Below are positions 26,605-35,851 of a stretch of DNA of 64,000 nucleotides, piece after piece. The notes beneath the pieces are model-generated. The model saw only the letters and a list, made by a program, of their open reading frames with translations, did not search any database and was not told where the DNA came from. Positions within the stretch are counted from its first letter, which is position 1; every line of letters begins with the position of its first letter. The stretch spans positions 186,001 through 250,000 of the forward strand of contig NZ_JAFBCZ010000001.1 in NCBI RefSeq assembly GCF_016907925.1, given 5' to 3'. Source of the stretch: Herpetosiphon giganteus (GTDB taxonomy: Bacteria; Chloroflexota; Chloroflexia; Chloroflexales; Herpetosiphonaceae). The translations under genes and the position numbers were made by a program.

Positions 26605-27036
26605 TTAACGTTCTTCATTATCTGCAGGCGTAGATTGCTCAGCGTCAGCCCGTGGATCACCCAAAAAATCGCGCGGAGTTTGCTCGGGCAAATCAGGTTT
26701 AAATGCAAAATAACCTTCAGCATGCGGATGACTAATCCATAAACGCTGACAGCGATCACATTCATAAAGAAATAATGATTGATCATCATTCCACGCAGCA
26801 TAGGTAACAAGCACTTCATGGTGTGAGATAGGAAGGTGTTCAGGCGGATAGTGATTGGCGATCCATTCCGTTTTGCGACCTTGCTCTACAGCCTCAACAT
26901 AATCAACAGCGATAGGCAGATAAGCTTCATCAAACTCCAATGCTGAATAATGTGGTAGCACCCAACCCTTGTTATAAAATAAATCGGTAGTACTGCTATC
27001 AACCAATGTAGTACCACATAAACAATACAATCGCAT
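26605..27036 (-). CDS. CxC/CxxC zinc-ribbon-like small protein, paralogue A1
   Basis: The 143-residue protein begins with YCLCGTTL and later has a C-x-x-C (CDRCQRLWISHPHAEGYFAF), giving four cysteines that could bind one zinc. It shares with the following gene (27100-27495) the N-terminal C-x-C, the middle YVEAVEQGR, and the nearly identical CQRLWISHPHAEGYFAFKP segment. The pair clearly arose by tandem duplication. Function is unknown. The tail (residues 120-143) is charged and differs from the paralogue. Confidence 0.7.
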   Translation of the reverse strand: MRLYCLCGTTLVDSSTTDLFYNKGWVLPHYSALEFDEAYLPIAVDYVEAVEQGRKTEWIANHYPPEHLPISHHEVLVTYAAWNDDQSLFLYECDRCQRLWISHPHAEGYFAFKPDLPEQTPRDFLGDPRADAEQSTPADNEER

Positions 27037-27099
27037 TCTTCCTCCGAAGCATTGCTCAATCGCTTCTATAGATTACGTTTATTCCCCAGCAGATGTAGA

Positions 27100-27495
27100 T
27101 TACTCAGTTTCAGCCTGTGGGCCACGCAAAAAATTGCGGGGCGTGGTTTCCGGAAACTCTGGTTTAAATGCAAAATAGCCTTCAGCATGCGGATGGCTAA
27201 TCCATAAACGCTGACATTGCGAGCATTCGTAGATTTTGGGCATTGGATCAACATTCCAAGCAATCTGCCGCACCATATCTTCCATCGATAATTCCATCGT
27301 AGAAAGCTGCTGCTCTTTAATCCATGCAGTACCGCGCCCTTGTTCAACAGCTTCGACATAGCGGGTAAACAGCGGTAAATAGATTTCATTCAGCGCCCAA
27401 TACGCATAGTAAGGCAAAAGCCAGCCTTTTGTATCAAACGAATCTTCATCACTAATATCATAAATAACATTATCGCAAAGGCAGCGAAATTTCAT
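27100..27495 (-). CDS. CxC/CxxC zinc-ribbon-like small protein, paralogue A2
   Basis: A 131-residue paralogue of the gene at 26605-27036, with the same layout: C-x-C start (RCLCDNVI), YVEAVEQGRGTAW in the middle, and ECSQCQRLWISHPHAEGYFA towards the end. The middle of the two proteins has diverged, as expected if they recognise different partners. It is 36 bases downstream of the paralogue B pair and 63 bases before A1 in the leftward operon. Confidence 0.7.
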   Translation of the reverse strand: MKFRCLCDNVIYDISDEDSFDTKGWLLPYYAYWALNEIYLPLFTRYVEAVEQGRGTAWIKEQQLSTMELSMEDMVRQIAWNVDPMPKIYECSQCQRLWISHPHAEGYFAFKPEFPETTPRNFLRGPQAETE

Positions 27496-27531
27496 AATTC
27501 AAGTCCTTCTTATCCCATTCACCAGAACTGC

Positions 27532-27933
27532 TCAAGCGTGCTCCCAGCCAGTCATTGCGTCTGCAACCCCTTCAATCGTATCCATTAGCGCTGCTGGCGC
27601 TGGCAGCCACTCGCCGATAGCCCGTCGATACAACACCAGCAACATTTGAATCGGCAAATTGAACATAAGTGGTGTCAGTGGATATGCTGAACCCCAATAT
27701 GCAAGCATTGCTTCGATTAAAGCCTTTAAGTTGGCAGGCTCGGTCAAAAGAATTATATCGGCCTTCGTATCATAAAAGCCGCTTGCTTGGCGAAAAATCT
27801 TTTCAAACGCTTCAATTTGGGCATAAAAGAGTTTGCCTGGATTTTGGGTTACTTGCCATAGCACAATCGCGGCATTGCGTTGCTTGGTTTCAGCAAAGTA
27901 CCATGGATCATATTCATAGTGCATTCCCATCAT
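27532..27933 (-). CDS. small hypothetical protein (133 aa), paralogue B2
   Basis: The protein begins MMGMHYEYDPW, has a FYAQIEAFEKIFRQASGFY helix segment and ends with EWLPAPAALMDTIEGVADAM. All three are shared with the gene at 27946-28359, which differs in the middle. It is helical and soluble. GGAGCAG lies directly before the first ATG, with further in-frame ATGs 3 and 9 bases on, so the exact start is uncertain by up to three residues. Same operon as the A pair. Confidence 0.7.
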   Translation of the reverse strand: MMGMHYEYDPWYFAETKQRNAAIVLWQVTQNPGKLFYAQIEAFEKIFRQASGFYDTKADIILLTEPANLKALIEAMLAYWGSAYPLTPLMFNLPIQMLLVLYRRAIGEWLPAPAALMDTIEGVADAMTGWEHA

Positions 27934-27945
27934 CTGCTCCTTCGA

Positions 27946-28359
27946 TTAATTATTGCGCTTGAGATAACCTCGACCCATAGCGATCTCAATCTGTTCAATC
28001 GTAGCCATTAGCGCTGCTGGCGCTGGCAACCACTCGCCCATAGCCCGTTGATACAACACCAATAAAATCTGAATTGACGAATCAAATAAGATGGGCCGCA
28101 AGGGATGGCGGGTTGCGTTGTAATAATCGAGCATTGCTTCAATCAAAGCTTTTAGGTAGGCTGGTTGGTGGAGAATAACATCACCCGATAAATAGGTATA
28201 AAAGCCGCTGGGTTGATTAAAAATCTTTTCAAACGCTTCAATTTGGGCAAAGAAAAGTTGGCCAGCATTCAGCCCGACTTCCCAAAGGAGAATATTGCAG
28301 CCTTCTTTGCCTGTTTGATCTAAAAACCACGGATCATATTCATAGTCCATTCCCATCAT
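27946..28359 (-). CDS. small hypothetical protein (137 aa), paralogue B1 (first gene of operon)
   Basis: First gene of the leftward six-gene array and paralogue of 27532-27933. Shared elements are the N-terminus MMGMDYEYDPW, the helix FFAQIEAFEKIFNQPSGFY, and EWLPAPAALMATIEQIE near the C-terminus. The ribosome site GGAGCAG is identical in both copies. The function is unknown; immunity proteins of contact-dependent toxins often occur as such duplicated arrays, but no toxin gene is seen here. The promoter should lie in 28360-28450, where no strong hexamers were found. Confidence 0.7.
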   Translation of the reverse strand: MMGMDYEYDPWFLDQTGKEGCNILLWEVGLNAGQLFFAQIEAFEKIFNQPSGFYTYLSGDVILHQPAYLKALIEAMLDYYNATRHPLRPILFDSSIQILLVLYQRAMGEWLPAPAALMATIEQIEIAMGRGYLKRNN

Positions 28360-28499
28360 CTGCTCCTTAAATGGTTATTTGTTATGAGGATGTGTAGCTC
28401 TCGCGCCTATGGTAGCCGATGTTTGTGCCGAAACCACTCCATCAATAGTTGGATTTTAGCGCCGAATCGCAAGCTGACAGCAACCTGATAAATTGCTGA

Positions 28500-28527
28500 T
28501 TTACATCTGAAAAAGCTATGATATAAT
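28500..28527 (+). promoter_or_regulatory. strong sigma70-type promoter
   Basis: TTTACA (28500-28505), a 16-base spacer and a perfect TATAAT (28522-28527). Transcription should begin at about 28534, leaving a leader near 195 bases. Confidence 0.75.
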
Positions 28528-28533
28528 CCTGAC

Positions 28534-28727
28534 GCTGTGTTAAATGCTGGAAACTCAGCTCTAGCGCAGTCCTCACGCCACGAAGGCGGGTTGTATCAAG
28601 AGAGTCGGTGTGGAATGCCGATGCCGCCGTTGTGGCATCTCTCCCTGAAGCGTAGCAGTGTTGCTACCACCAAGCTGCATTCCTGATGCCATGTTTTGCA
28701 TCCACCGCGTACCTCCGGAGGTTTGTG
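28534..28727 (+). ncRNA. long structured 5' leader (candidate riboswitch or cis-regulator)
   Basis: Between the promoter and the coding start are several stable hairpins: GCTG/CAGC near 28552-28570, GCC/GGC around 28577-28587, GATGCC/GGCATC at about 28619-28638, and GTAGCA/TGCTAC at about 28653-28668, plus a longer-range GAGAG/CTCTC pairing that encloses one of them. The density of structure and the GGAGG just before the start suggest control of translation. It was compared by eye with the ydaO (c-di-AMP), c-di-GMP, cobalamin and TPP consensus cores and did not match. The family is unknown. Confidence 0.45.
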
Positions 28728-30164
28728 TTGCGACACATTGCCCGTTTATTGGCGCTTGGCTGTCTGCTGACTGTCAGCATGACCCCACTCCGAGCGCAGG
28801 CTACCCCAACCGCATCCTTGTGGGCTGCTGCTGCATCAACCGATACCCTCATTCTCGATTCTGGGCAACTGACCCTCGCCCCGACTGCAAGCCAAGCGGC
28901 AGCTGTGTATGGTTCGTTTGCGCGCTTTGGTATGTTCGATAGCGCACCGCAACAGATTGCTCCCGCCAATCAAGTTACCGTCAATTGGGCCGCAACTATG
29001 CCAGCAAATGCTGCTGTACGGCTTGATCTGCGTGGCTTCAATGGCGAGCGCTGGAGCGATTGGACGCTCGATGTGCAAGCAGGCCAAACTGTAGGCTTTG
29101 CCACGATTGCCCGCCAAATTCAATATCGCTTGGTGTTGCTGGCCAATGATGCAGCGCCAGTGGTCGATTTTGTGCAACTTGCGCCCAACATGCTTGCCGA
29201 AAGCGAAGCAATCAGCATTATGGATGCTGAGCCGCTGGCCCCAACTTATCACATTCGGGCAACGCGCATGGGCTTGGTCGGCGATCGCACCGCCAACGGC
29301 CATATTATTCAGCCCAATGATTGGTTTGTTTCATTGCCATCGTTCCGCTCGCTTTCATCACGCGGCGGCGGCGAATATATGGCGCGCTTATCCTATAAAG
29401 GCACTTCGATTGTCGTGCCAGTTTGGGAAGTAGGGCCATGGAATATTCACGATGATTACTGGAATGTTGAGCGTGAAAAGTTTAGTGATCTGCCTGTGGG
29501 CATGCCGCAAGACCATGCCGCCTATTTCGATGGCTACAACGGTGGCTGGGCCGAAAAAGGCCGCGTGCGCTTCCCAACCGCTGCCGATGTTGGCGATGGA
29601 GCCTGGACTGCCTTAGGCATTCCATTTAATGATGAACAAGAAGAATTAGATATTACCTTCCTGTGGCTGGGCCGCGATCCAGGCGATAACCCTGCGCCAA
29701 TGCCAGTTGGCAGCGTCACACCAGAGCCAGCCCCAGTTGAAGAATTGCCAGCAGGCACAATTCAGGTCGATAACCAAGGCGAACAATTCAGCCGCTCAGA
29801 TGTTAAGTGGTATGAATTTTCGTGTGGCAAAAACCGCCATTCCTTCTGGACGTTCTCGACCAATGATCCAGCCAAAGCTGTTAACAATGCGCGCTGGACA
29901 ACGCCGCTGGAAGCTGGCGAATATAGCGTCAGCGTGTTTGTGCCCTATTGCCCCAACGGCAAGAGCGACACAACCTCAGCCCGCTATGTTGTGCAGCACG
30001 CCGATGGCGAAAGCTTGGTTGTGATCAATCAAGCTGAGCACGCTGGCAATTGGGCTGAACTCGGGCGCTATCGCTTCGATGGCACAGGCTCAGTGAGCCT
30101 CTCCGATTTAGCCGACGATAGCATGAAGGCGATTTGGTTTGATAGCGTGCGCTGGACCAAATAA
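28728..30164 (+). CDS. secreted protein with C-terminal golvesin-like domain
   Basis: A signal peptide (ARLLALGCLLTVSMTPLRAQ) is followed by a region resembling a beta-sandwich (residues 40-160), a middle domain with HIIQPNDWFVSLPSFRSLSS and VWEVGPWNIHDDYWN, a Pro/Glu linker at about 340 and a C-terminal golvesin/Xly-type domain (residues 360-478; PLEAGEYSVSVFVPYCP, VVINQAEHAGNWAELGRYRF). Golvesin-type domains are linked to polysaccharide or wall binding. The start is uncertain: GGAGG at 28717-28721 fits TTG 28728 or GTG 28725, while ATG 28686 is in frame but lies inside the structured leader. It probably works at the cell surface. Confidence 0.75.
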   Translation: MRHIARLLALGCLLTVSMTPLRAQATPTASLWAAAASTDTLILDSGQLTLAPTASQAAAVYGSFARFGMFDSAPQQIAPANQVTVNWAATMPANAAVRLDLRGFNGERWSDWTLDVQAGQTVGFATIARQIQYRLVLLANDAAPVVDFVQLAPNMLAESEAISIMDAEPLAPTYHIRATRMGLVGDRTANGHIIQPNDWFVSLPSFRSLSSRGGGEYMARLSYKGTSIVVPVWEVGPWNIHDDYWNVEREKFSDLPVGMPQDHAAYFDGYNGGWAEKGRVRFPTAADVGDGAWTALGIPFNDEQEELDITFLWLGRDPGDNPAPMPVGSVTPEPAPVEELPAGTIQVDNQGEQFSRSDVKWYEFSCGKNRHSFWTFSTNDPAKAVNNARWTTPLEAGEYSVSVFVPYCPNGKSDTTSARYVVQHADGESLVVINQAEHAGNWAELGRYRFDGTGSVSLSDLADDSMKAIWFDSVRWTK

Positions 30165-30186
30165 GTTCAAGCGCTAGCTAAACAAA

Positions 30187-30221
30187 AAAGCAGGGATTGG
30201 GCTAAGCCCAATCCCTGCTTT
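30187..30221. terminator. bidirectional terminator
   Basis: A perfect 16-bp stem (30187-30202 with 30206-30221) and a TAA loop. It ends both the golvesin gene and the convergent kelch gene. Confidence 0.92.
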
Positions 30222-30234
30222 AACGTTAAGTGGC

Positions 30235-32628
30235 TTATGGTGTTGGCGTATTGGCGAAGTTGACCCCAACAACTGGTAAGCGAATCGTGCTTCCAACAAC
30301 AGTTGAGGTAACATTGAACGAATAGATATTATCAAACTCGCGGGTGCCAGCAGGCGTTTCAGCTTCGGTAACATTATTACCGCTATCAACAACCAGATAG
30401 ACTTTCCATACGCCAGCTTGGTTGAACAGCGCTTGCCAAACGACTAATGGACAATCAACGGTTGCCAGCGTACAGCTTCTGCGCCAAAGCGTATTATCAG
30501 AAAAGCCATCAAGCGTAAAGCTACCGTCCTGCGGCAAGTTTGCCCGATTGACCTCGGTAAAGACTACGCCATAGGGATAAATCCCCTCAGCATTGCGGCT
30601 TGGTGGTACATCAGCCGAGCCAGGCGGCAAGATGTACATATCGACATAGAACGTACCAGAACTTTCAATATCGGCATCGAGCACATTTTCGGTATCGTTT
30701 GAGCCAGGCTTAATCCCATTTTTCAAGGTCATGTTGAATGCGGTAATGCCTGCTGGGGTAACCGTAGACATTGAAGCGTTATCAACATACAAGCTTGGGT
30801 GGCCATCAACTTTATATTTGATGCGCACATGGCGTAAAATTGGGGTAGCTTTCACCAACGAAGGGTCTTGGGTTGTCATCAAGGCCTGATATTGGAACCA
30901 CTGACCTTGGACGACCGCTGAGCCAGTTGCCGTATTTGGGCCATTAACTGAATATTTATCAGTGCTTGGTGAACCATCGACAATTTGCCATGGAGCCGAC
31001 TCTAGGCCTGCGCGGGTTGTTGCCAGCCGATATTGCATTTGAATATCGGTATTAATCGCTGGTTCTGGTGGCGCTGTTTCAATCGTTGCATCCCAAAGCA
31101 TTTGTTCAATAATTGCAGGTGCGCGTAATTGAACCGCTGGTGAGCGATAGATGCCAGGTGATGGGTAGCCACCAGAATTAAAATCAAAGTCATCGGCAGT
31201 CCCAACCCTACCAAAAATTACGTCATCCTGATAGGTTGTTCCAAGCCGAATACCACCGTACATATAGGCAATTGGGCGATTTTCAATCCTAATTAATTCA
31301 AGCCCATGCGATGCTCGCGCTTGCTCAGGTTCAAGGGCATTTTCCGAAACCCGGAAGTTGCTCTGGCCGAATACTGGTAGGCTAAAGGCATTAATATTAA
31401 TGTAGGAGGTATAGATCCGATTCGTTGGAGCGCCAATCGTTCCTTGGCGACCACCAACGACATAGATTTTTTGGTTAACCCCAATCACCCGTGGGCCTGA
31501 AAGTGGCTCGGGCAAAACATAGCGCTGCGATTCCCAAGTCAGCATGCCTGTATTACGGTTAAGCCGCCCAAGGAAAGCTTGGGCTGAGCCTTCGCGGGTG
31601 ATCGAACAGCCATTGGCTTGATCGCCGCTTCCTAATTCGAAGGTTCCACCAACAACTATCAAGGCGCGATAGGTGCTTTCGACCGTTCGCGTAATACCTC
31701 CAGTTTGCGTAATACTTTCAGTTGTAACTGCATCAAAGTTGGTAGCATCCATGGTGTGCAAGCCAACCTTGCTATCACAGCCACTGGTAGGGGTAAACAT
31801 ATCGGGCGTAATTGGCAGGTCAGGCATCGATTGCCATGGCCCAAGCACCCCATTTGGCCCTACCAAGGTTCGACGCACCGAGCGCCGCGCAAAAACTGGT
31901 GCAAATAAAATCGAGGTATCGATGGTTCGACCACCAATCAGGTAAATATAGGTCTGACCAGATTCGGTAGTATAGGCAGTTGCAGTCGTATTAATCAATT
32001 TTTCGCCAACGGTTAGGGCTTGGGTTTGCCAGGGGCCTAAGTTGCCGTTAGCATCAATCACGCTTGAGTAAATCGTATCAACATACTGGCTATCAAAATC
32101 CGCTGCGTTTTGACCACCAAAGGTATAGATAATGCCTTTGGTAGGGTCACTCGTGTGGGTGATAGCCACTGTACTCATCCGGGCTAAAGCCAGCGGCAAA
32201 GGTTGGGGGCTTTGCGTCCACGCGGTTGTTTCACCGCCAAGGCTCAAAACCGATGTTTGGCAAACATCTCGGACTGGAGCAATTACCCCTGACGAAGCAG
32301 TAAGTCCACCGATGGTATAGAGATGATTCTTAAAGCTAGCAGTCCCCATATCAGCTAGCCGACGGCAGATGGTATTATTCGCCTCGCTCCATTGTGCCAA
32401 TGCACCTTGTGGAATAAGCTGAACCCCGCCATAGTTAACCCCACCAATGACTGTATCCTGTTGGGTTAGACCGGTCAAGCCAAAATAGCCACTAGCAAAA
32501 TCACCAGCATTCAGCGAAATGGTAGAACTTAGCGAGATTGCTGAAACTGAAGAAACTAAAGTAACTACGAGGGTAACAATAATAAGAAATGAGGATAGTA
32601 CTCGTTTACCCTGCCTATTGCGAACCAT
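30235..32628 (-). CDS. secreted kelch-type beta-propeller protein
   Basis: The 797-residue protein has a signal peptide (FLIIVTLVVTLVSSVSA) and a set of kelch-like repeats in the first 430 residues, with the expected GG doublets (HLYTIGGLTASSG, IIYTFGGQNAADF, IYLIGGRTIDTS, IYVVGGRQGT, IAYMYGGIRLG). The C-terminal half is beta-rich and resembles fibronectin/CARDB-like extracellular domains. It ends near RLPVVGVNFANTPTP. It could bind a surface ligand or polysaccharide. It lies directly downstream of the Tad minor-pilin cluster on the same strand (82 bases after the VWA gene), so it may be part of the same surface apparatus. Confidence 0.8.
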   Translation of the reverse strand: MVRNRQGKRVLSSFLIIVTLVVTLVSSVSAISLSSTISLNAGDFASGYFGLTGLTQQDTVIGGVNYGGVQLIPQGALAQWSEANNTICRRLADMGTASFKNHLYTIGGLTASSGVIAPVRDVCQTSVLSLGGETTAWTQSPQPLPLALARMSTVAITHTSDPTKGIIYTFGGQNAADFDSQYVDTIYSSVIDANGNLGPWQTQALTVGEKLINTTATAYTTESGQTYIYLIGGRTIDTSILFAPVFARRSVRRTLVGPNGVLGPWQSMPDLPITPDMFTPTSGCDSKVGLHTMDATNFDAVTTESITQTGGITRTVESTYRALIVVGGTFELGSGDQANGCSITREGSAQAFLGRLNRNTGMLTWESQRYVLPEPLSGPRVIGVNQKIYVVGGRQGTIGAPTNRIYTSYININAFSLPVFGQSNFRVSENALEPEQARASHGLELIRIENRPIAYMYGGIRLGTTYQDDVIFGRVGTADDFDFNSGGYPSPGIYRSPAVQLRAPAIIEQMLWDATIETAPPEPAINTDIQMQYRLATTRAGLESAPWQIVDGSPSTDKYSVNGPNTATGSAVVQGQWFQYQALMTTQDPSLVKATPILRHVRIKYKVDGHPSLYVDNASMSTVTPAGITAFNMTLKNGIKPGSNDTENVLDADIESSGTFYVDMYILPPGSADVPPSRNAEGIYPYGVVFTEVNRANLPQDGSFTLDGFSDNTLWRRSCTLATVDCPLVVWQALFNQAGVWKVYLVVDSGNNVTEAETPAGTREFDNIYSFNVTSTVVGSTIRLPVVGVNFANTPTP

Positions 32629-32710
32629 AGTAAACTCCTTAGTATTGAATACGCACAGCCATTGGCTGTGCGTATTCCATGACCTCTCAATAATTGTACT
32701 AGAACTTAGC

Positions 32711-35236
32711 CTATTGTGGGCAGATACCTTTGAAGGCTTCGTTCTCAGCGATAATCATCGTATATTTGCCCAAATCAATCGTGCCTTCAGCATTTTCAGG
32801 GATACTGAATGGAATTGCATTGCGGTACACAATATCCTCTGGTGCTTGCAGACGATTGTACAGTTGTGGCAAGTAGGTTGTGCCCTCTAAGCGTATGTCG
32901 CGGGGAGCCTTATACAGCTCTGGATCAATGACTTCGTTTGCACCCAATGGGAATTCACTCCAAGCCGTTACCTTGCGCTCAGCGATGAAGCTATAGTTGC
33001 CTGGCTCGGGGATGGTAAAGATCAACGTACCATCAGTTGCGGCTCGCATATTGTCCATCCCAGCAACAACTGCGCCAGTGCTATCGCGAACGGTAACCTT
33101 GGCGGAAGCTGCTGGAATGAGTGCATCACGCGGATTACACGGTATGGCTAAGCTTACAAGAATTGCCCGCAGTGCACTGTTCAGCGAATTTGGATCTTTG
33201 GCATAGAATGCCCCACCAGCTGAAGCAATCCGATCGATCCGTAAGTCTGCAAGCCCAAATCGCTCTTGGTCACCCACCAAGATGGCAATAATGCTAATTG
33301 GCCGCTTGGGTGCTACGCGAGTCCGTGCGCGATCAGCGACTTGGATCAACGAGGCAATCGGTGCCCTTGCATAACCCCCACTCGGGCCCTCACCATTCCA
33401 TGGACAGTTGGCTTGCACATCAGGCAAGTCGGTAACTGGATAATCGCGATGGCCTGGGGTTCCCTTACTACCAGCGGTTGGGTCGTTCGGATCTTTACAA
33501 TACTTAGATGCACCGCCACCCGAAGGTTTGTGCTCGATATACTGGGTATTTTGGCTATACTTTTTATTGCCTTCGAACATCACGTTGGTCAAACCGTCGG
33601 TCAACATCATTATAACTAGTTTGATTGGGCGACCCAATGCATCTTTGCGCACATCAGCATTTACATTATCAAAGTAGCGAATACCGCTATCCAACCCTGC
33701 TGCACCAGCAGTACTACCACCCATGTTACCAGAGGTGATCCAGTTGATAAAGGTTTCCATCTTGGGTTTCATCAGGTCGGTACGAGCTTTAACACTATTT
33801 GGATCAGTGCCAGTCGGTGAATTGACGAAGCCAAATGAAGGGCTATCAGTGTTAACATTGTCGCTGAAGCGGACAACCGAAATCCGATTATCGCCACCTT
33901 GACCGATTAATTCTTCGCCTGGGAATAATTGTTCATTGTTCATGGGCGTGCCTGCTGGGGCATTCCAAACATTAAGCATCTTATACGAGAACTTCTTCAA
34001 GAACTCTTTAACCAGATACCAGCGAGCGTTGGAGTTTGTGCCACAGGTTGTTTTGGTATTCCAGCACCATTTCATCGAACCAGAAACGTCAACCACCAAG
34101 TTAATATCATAGCTTGTCGTATTAATACTTGGCAGATACCAAATCAGCTTTTGATCAAGCGCTAGCTTGACTTCTGATACTGGTGGTGTTGGTACATCGA
34201 CACATGGGCAGTTGGCATTTGCATCAACGTAGCGCAGCTCAATGGTGTCTATAGGGTTATTAACTTTTGTCACGATTACCCGCACAAAGCCACCTACACT
34301 GAAGCTGGTATATTTGGGGTTTGTGCTACCTGTATAATTGAGTTTGGTAAAGGTTGGCAGCAAAATTGGCTTGCCAGTCTTAAGCGCATTCAACAACGAG
34401 GTTAATTCTCCCGAATTTGGCGTTAGCGTACTATCCGAAATCTTAACCCAGTCCTTATTGTTGATGATCCCATTATTGCTGGTATTGCTATAGCCAGATG
34501 GGGGGGTCGTTTCGGTAAACCCTTTGATTAAATCACCGGTACCGCCCAAGGAATCCTTCAAGCGCTGATTGACATTGGTACCAGTTGTCCATTCAGCCCA
34601 TACGAAGTGATTCTTTTCGTCAGCAGGATTGATAAGTTTGTCTTTTCTCCATGTCAGGGTAACAGTGGAACCTGGCAAGGTTCCCAGCATTCTATCGGTC
34701 GAAACCGCGATTGGGAAGACATAGGTCGCACATTGGCACCAAGTTGCTTTATTATTGGCTGAAACTTCGAGGGTATCAACGCCTAAAGCCTGGGCAAAAA
34801 TCGTGTTCCGTGCCGAGCGAACTTCAACCCGAATTCCATTGAATTCCGGTGGAACACTACCAGTGAACGAGCCAACCGGATATTCAACCCGTGAGCCGCG
34901 TTGGGTATAGTAGGCTCGATAGTAATTTACAGTTGGGTCGAGGAGCGGCCAATCACCGACGATTGGCTCAGCATTGGTAATCCCATTTGAGGCCAAGGCG
35001 GCTTTGATTGCAGCCACAACGTCTTTATCCTCGCCACCAACACCCATCGTTTCCAAACCACTGATGCTCGCAGCAGTCGAGGCTGCTTGTTGTTGGCGTT
35101 GGCGACTAAACGCCTCGCCTGTATCAATGGCTAGTGCAGCGAAACCAACCAAGACGAAGAACAAAATAGCAGAGAATACTAATGATTGTCCTGCGACTGG
35201 TTGGGCTACACGTCGCATGATGCGACTTAAGTTCAT
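32711..35236 (-). CDS. TadG-like protein with VWA domain
   Basis: Residues 1-50 hold a Flp/TadG-type N-terminal membrane segment (AGQSLVFSAILFFVLVGFAALAIDTGEAF is typical). The C-terminal half contains a von Willebrand A domain with the metal-ion motif DVSGS near residue 385 and a partner TDG segment (MLTDGLTN). The 841-aa length is typical of TadG proteins carrying VWA. These help assemble the tight-adherence (Tad) pilus and adhere to surfaces. It is third in a row with two TadE-like genes, spaced 53 and 16 bases, all leftward. The genes for TadA/B/C and CpaE are not in the window. Confidence 0.85.
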   Translation of the reverse strand: MNLSRIMRRVAQPVAGQSLVFSAILFFVLVGFAALAIDTGEAFSRQRQQQAASTAASISGLETMGVGGEDKDVVAAIKAALASNGITNAEPIVGDWPLLDPTVNYYRAYYTQRGSRVEYPVGSFTGSVPPEFNGIRVEVRSARNTIFAQALGVDTLEVSANNKATWCQCATYVFPIAVSTDRMLGTLPGSTVTLTWRKDKLINPADEKNHFVWAEWTTGTNVNQRLKDSLGGTGDLIKGFTETTPPSGYSNTSNNGIINNKDWVKISDSTLTPNSGELTSLLNALKTGKPILLPTFTKLNYTGSTNPKYTSFSVGGFVRVIVTKVNNPIDTIELRYVDANANCPCVDVPTPPVSEVKLALDQKLIWYLPSINTTSYDINLVVDVSGSMKWCWNTKTTCGTNSNARWYLVKEFLKKFSYKMLNVWNAPAGTPMNNEQLFPGEELIGQGGDNRISVVRFSDNVNTDSPSFGFVNSPTGTDPNSVKARTDLMKPKMETFINWITSGNMGGSTAGAAGLDSGIRYFDNVNADVRKDALGRPIKLVIMMLTDGLTNVMFEGNKKYSQNTQYIEHKPSGGGASKYCKDPNDPTAGSKGTPGHRDYPVTDLPDVQANCPWNGEGPSGGYARAPIASLIQVADRARTRVAPKRPISIIAILVGDQERFGLADLRIDRIASAGGAFYAKDPNSLNSALRAILVSLAIPCNPRDALIPAASAKVTVRDSTGAVVAGMDNMRAATDGTLIFTIPEPGNYSFIAERKVTAWSEFPLGANEVIDPELYKAPRDIRLEGTTYLPQLYNRLQAPEDIVYRNAIPFSIPENAEGTIDLGKYTMIIAENEAFKGICPQ

Positions 35237-35289
35237 AGCCTATCCTCCGTAAAAATAAAGTTCAATACCACTGTCGTGATAGATATCAG

Positions 35290-35835
35290 CTAGGGTAAGG
35301 TATGTTGTTGGGTCGCGGTCAAGTTGATTGTCTCTGAACCCAACAACCAAGCAAAGGAAAAAAATGGGTCGTAGGTATAGGTTACCGAAACCCGAATATC
35401 GCAAAACTGGCGCATCATCGTTGCTGGGTTCGCACAATCAATCGGTACAGAATTCGGAATTGGGCTTCTAACAAAGCTAATGATAATCCGCTCTGCTTGA
35501 ACACTTTCTGGATCATCGCCATTCTTATTATCAAGATCAAATAAGTTGACAAAACGCAACCCATTTGCGCCTGAAGTATCGGCGCGAGCACCACTTTCAT
35601 AGCGGAGGCGGTCGCGAATTTCTTGGGTATTGATCGTTCCATCGCTTCGAAGTGGGAACAACGCCCCATACGAAACGGCCTCGTAGGCGGCACCCTTCAA
35701 GCCCTGATGAGCAAAAAAGGCTAAGCCAAAATCAATAATTGCTGAAAGAAAGAAGAATAAGACTGTCACAGTTAGCGCAAATTCAACTAAGGCTTGGCCT
35801 GCTTGTTTGCGCTTTGATTTAAGCTTGAACATCAT
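35290..35835 (-). CDS. TadE-like minor pseudopilin
   Basis: The 181-residue protein has the TadE signature at its N-terminus: a short basic lead (KLKSKRKQ) followed by AGQALVEFALTVTVLFFFLS, where the conserved Glu five residues into the hydrophobic helix marks TadE pseudopilins processed by TadV-type peptidases. The rest is a periplasmic/extracellular beta-rich domain with the two cysteines of CANPATMMRQFCD. It is between the second TadE-like gene and the VWA gene and should be cotranscribed with them. Confidence 0.88.
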   Translation of the reverse strand: MMFKLKSKRKQAGQALVEFALTVTVLFFFLSAIIDFGLAFFAHQGLKGAAYEAVSYGALFPLRSDGTINTQEIRDRLRYESGARADTSGANGLRFVNLFDLDNKNGDDPESVQAERIIISFVRSPIPNSVPIDCANPATMMRQFCDIRVSVTYTYDPFFSFAWLLGSETINLTATQQHTLP

Positions 35836-35851
35836 CAGGTATCCTCATTGA

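Noticed and set aside
28534-28727. Assignment of the leader to the ydaO (c-di-AMP), c-di-GMP, cobalamin or TPP riboswitch
   Set aside because: The conserved cores of these classes were not found; only the presence of strong structure is claimed.
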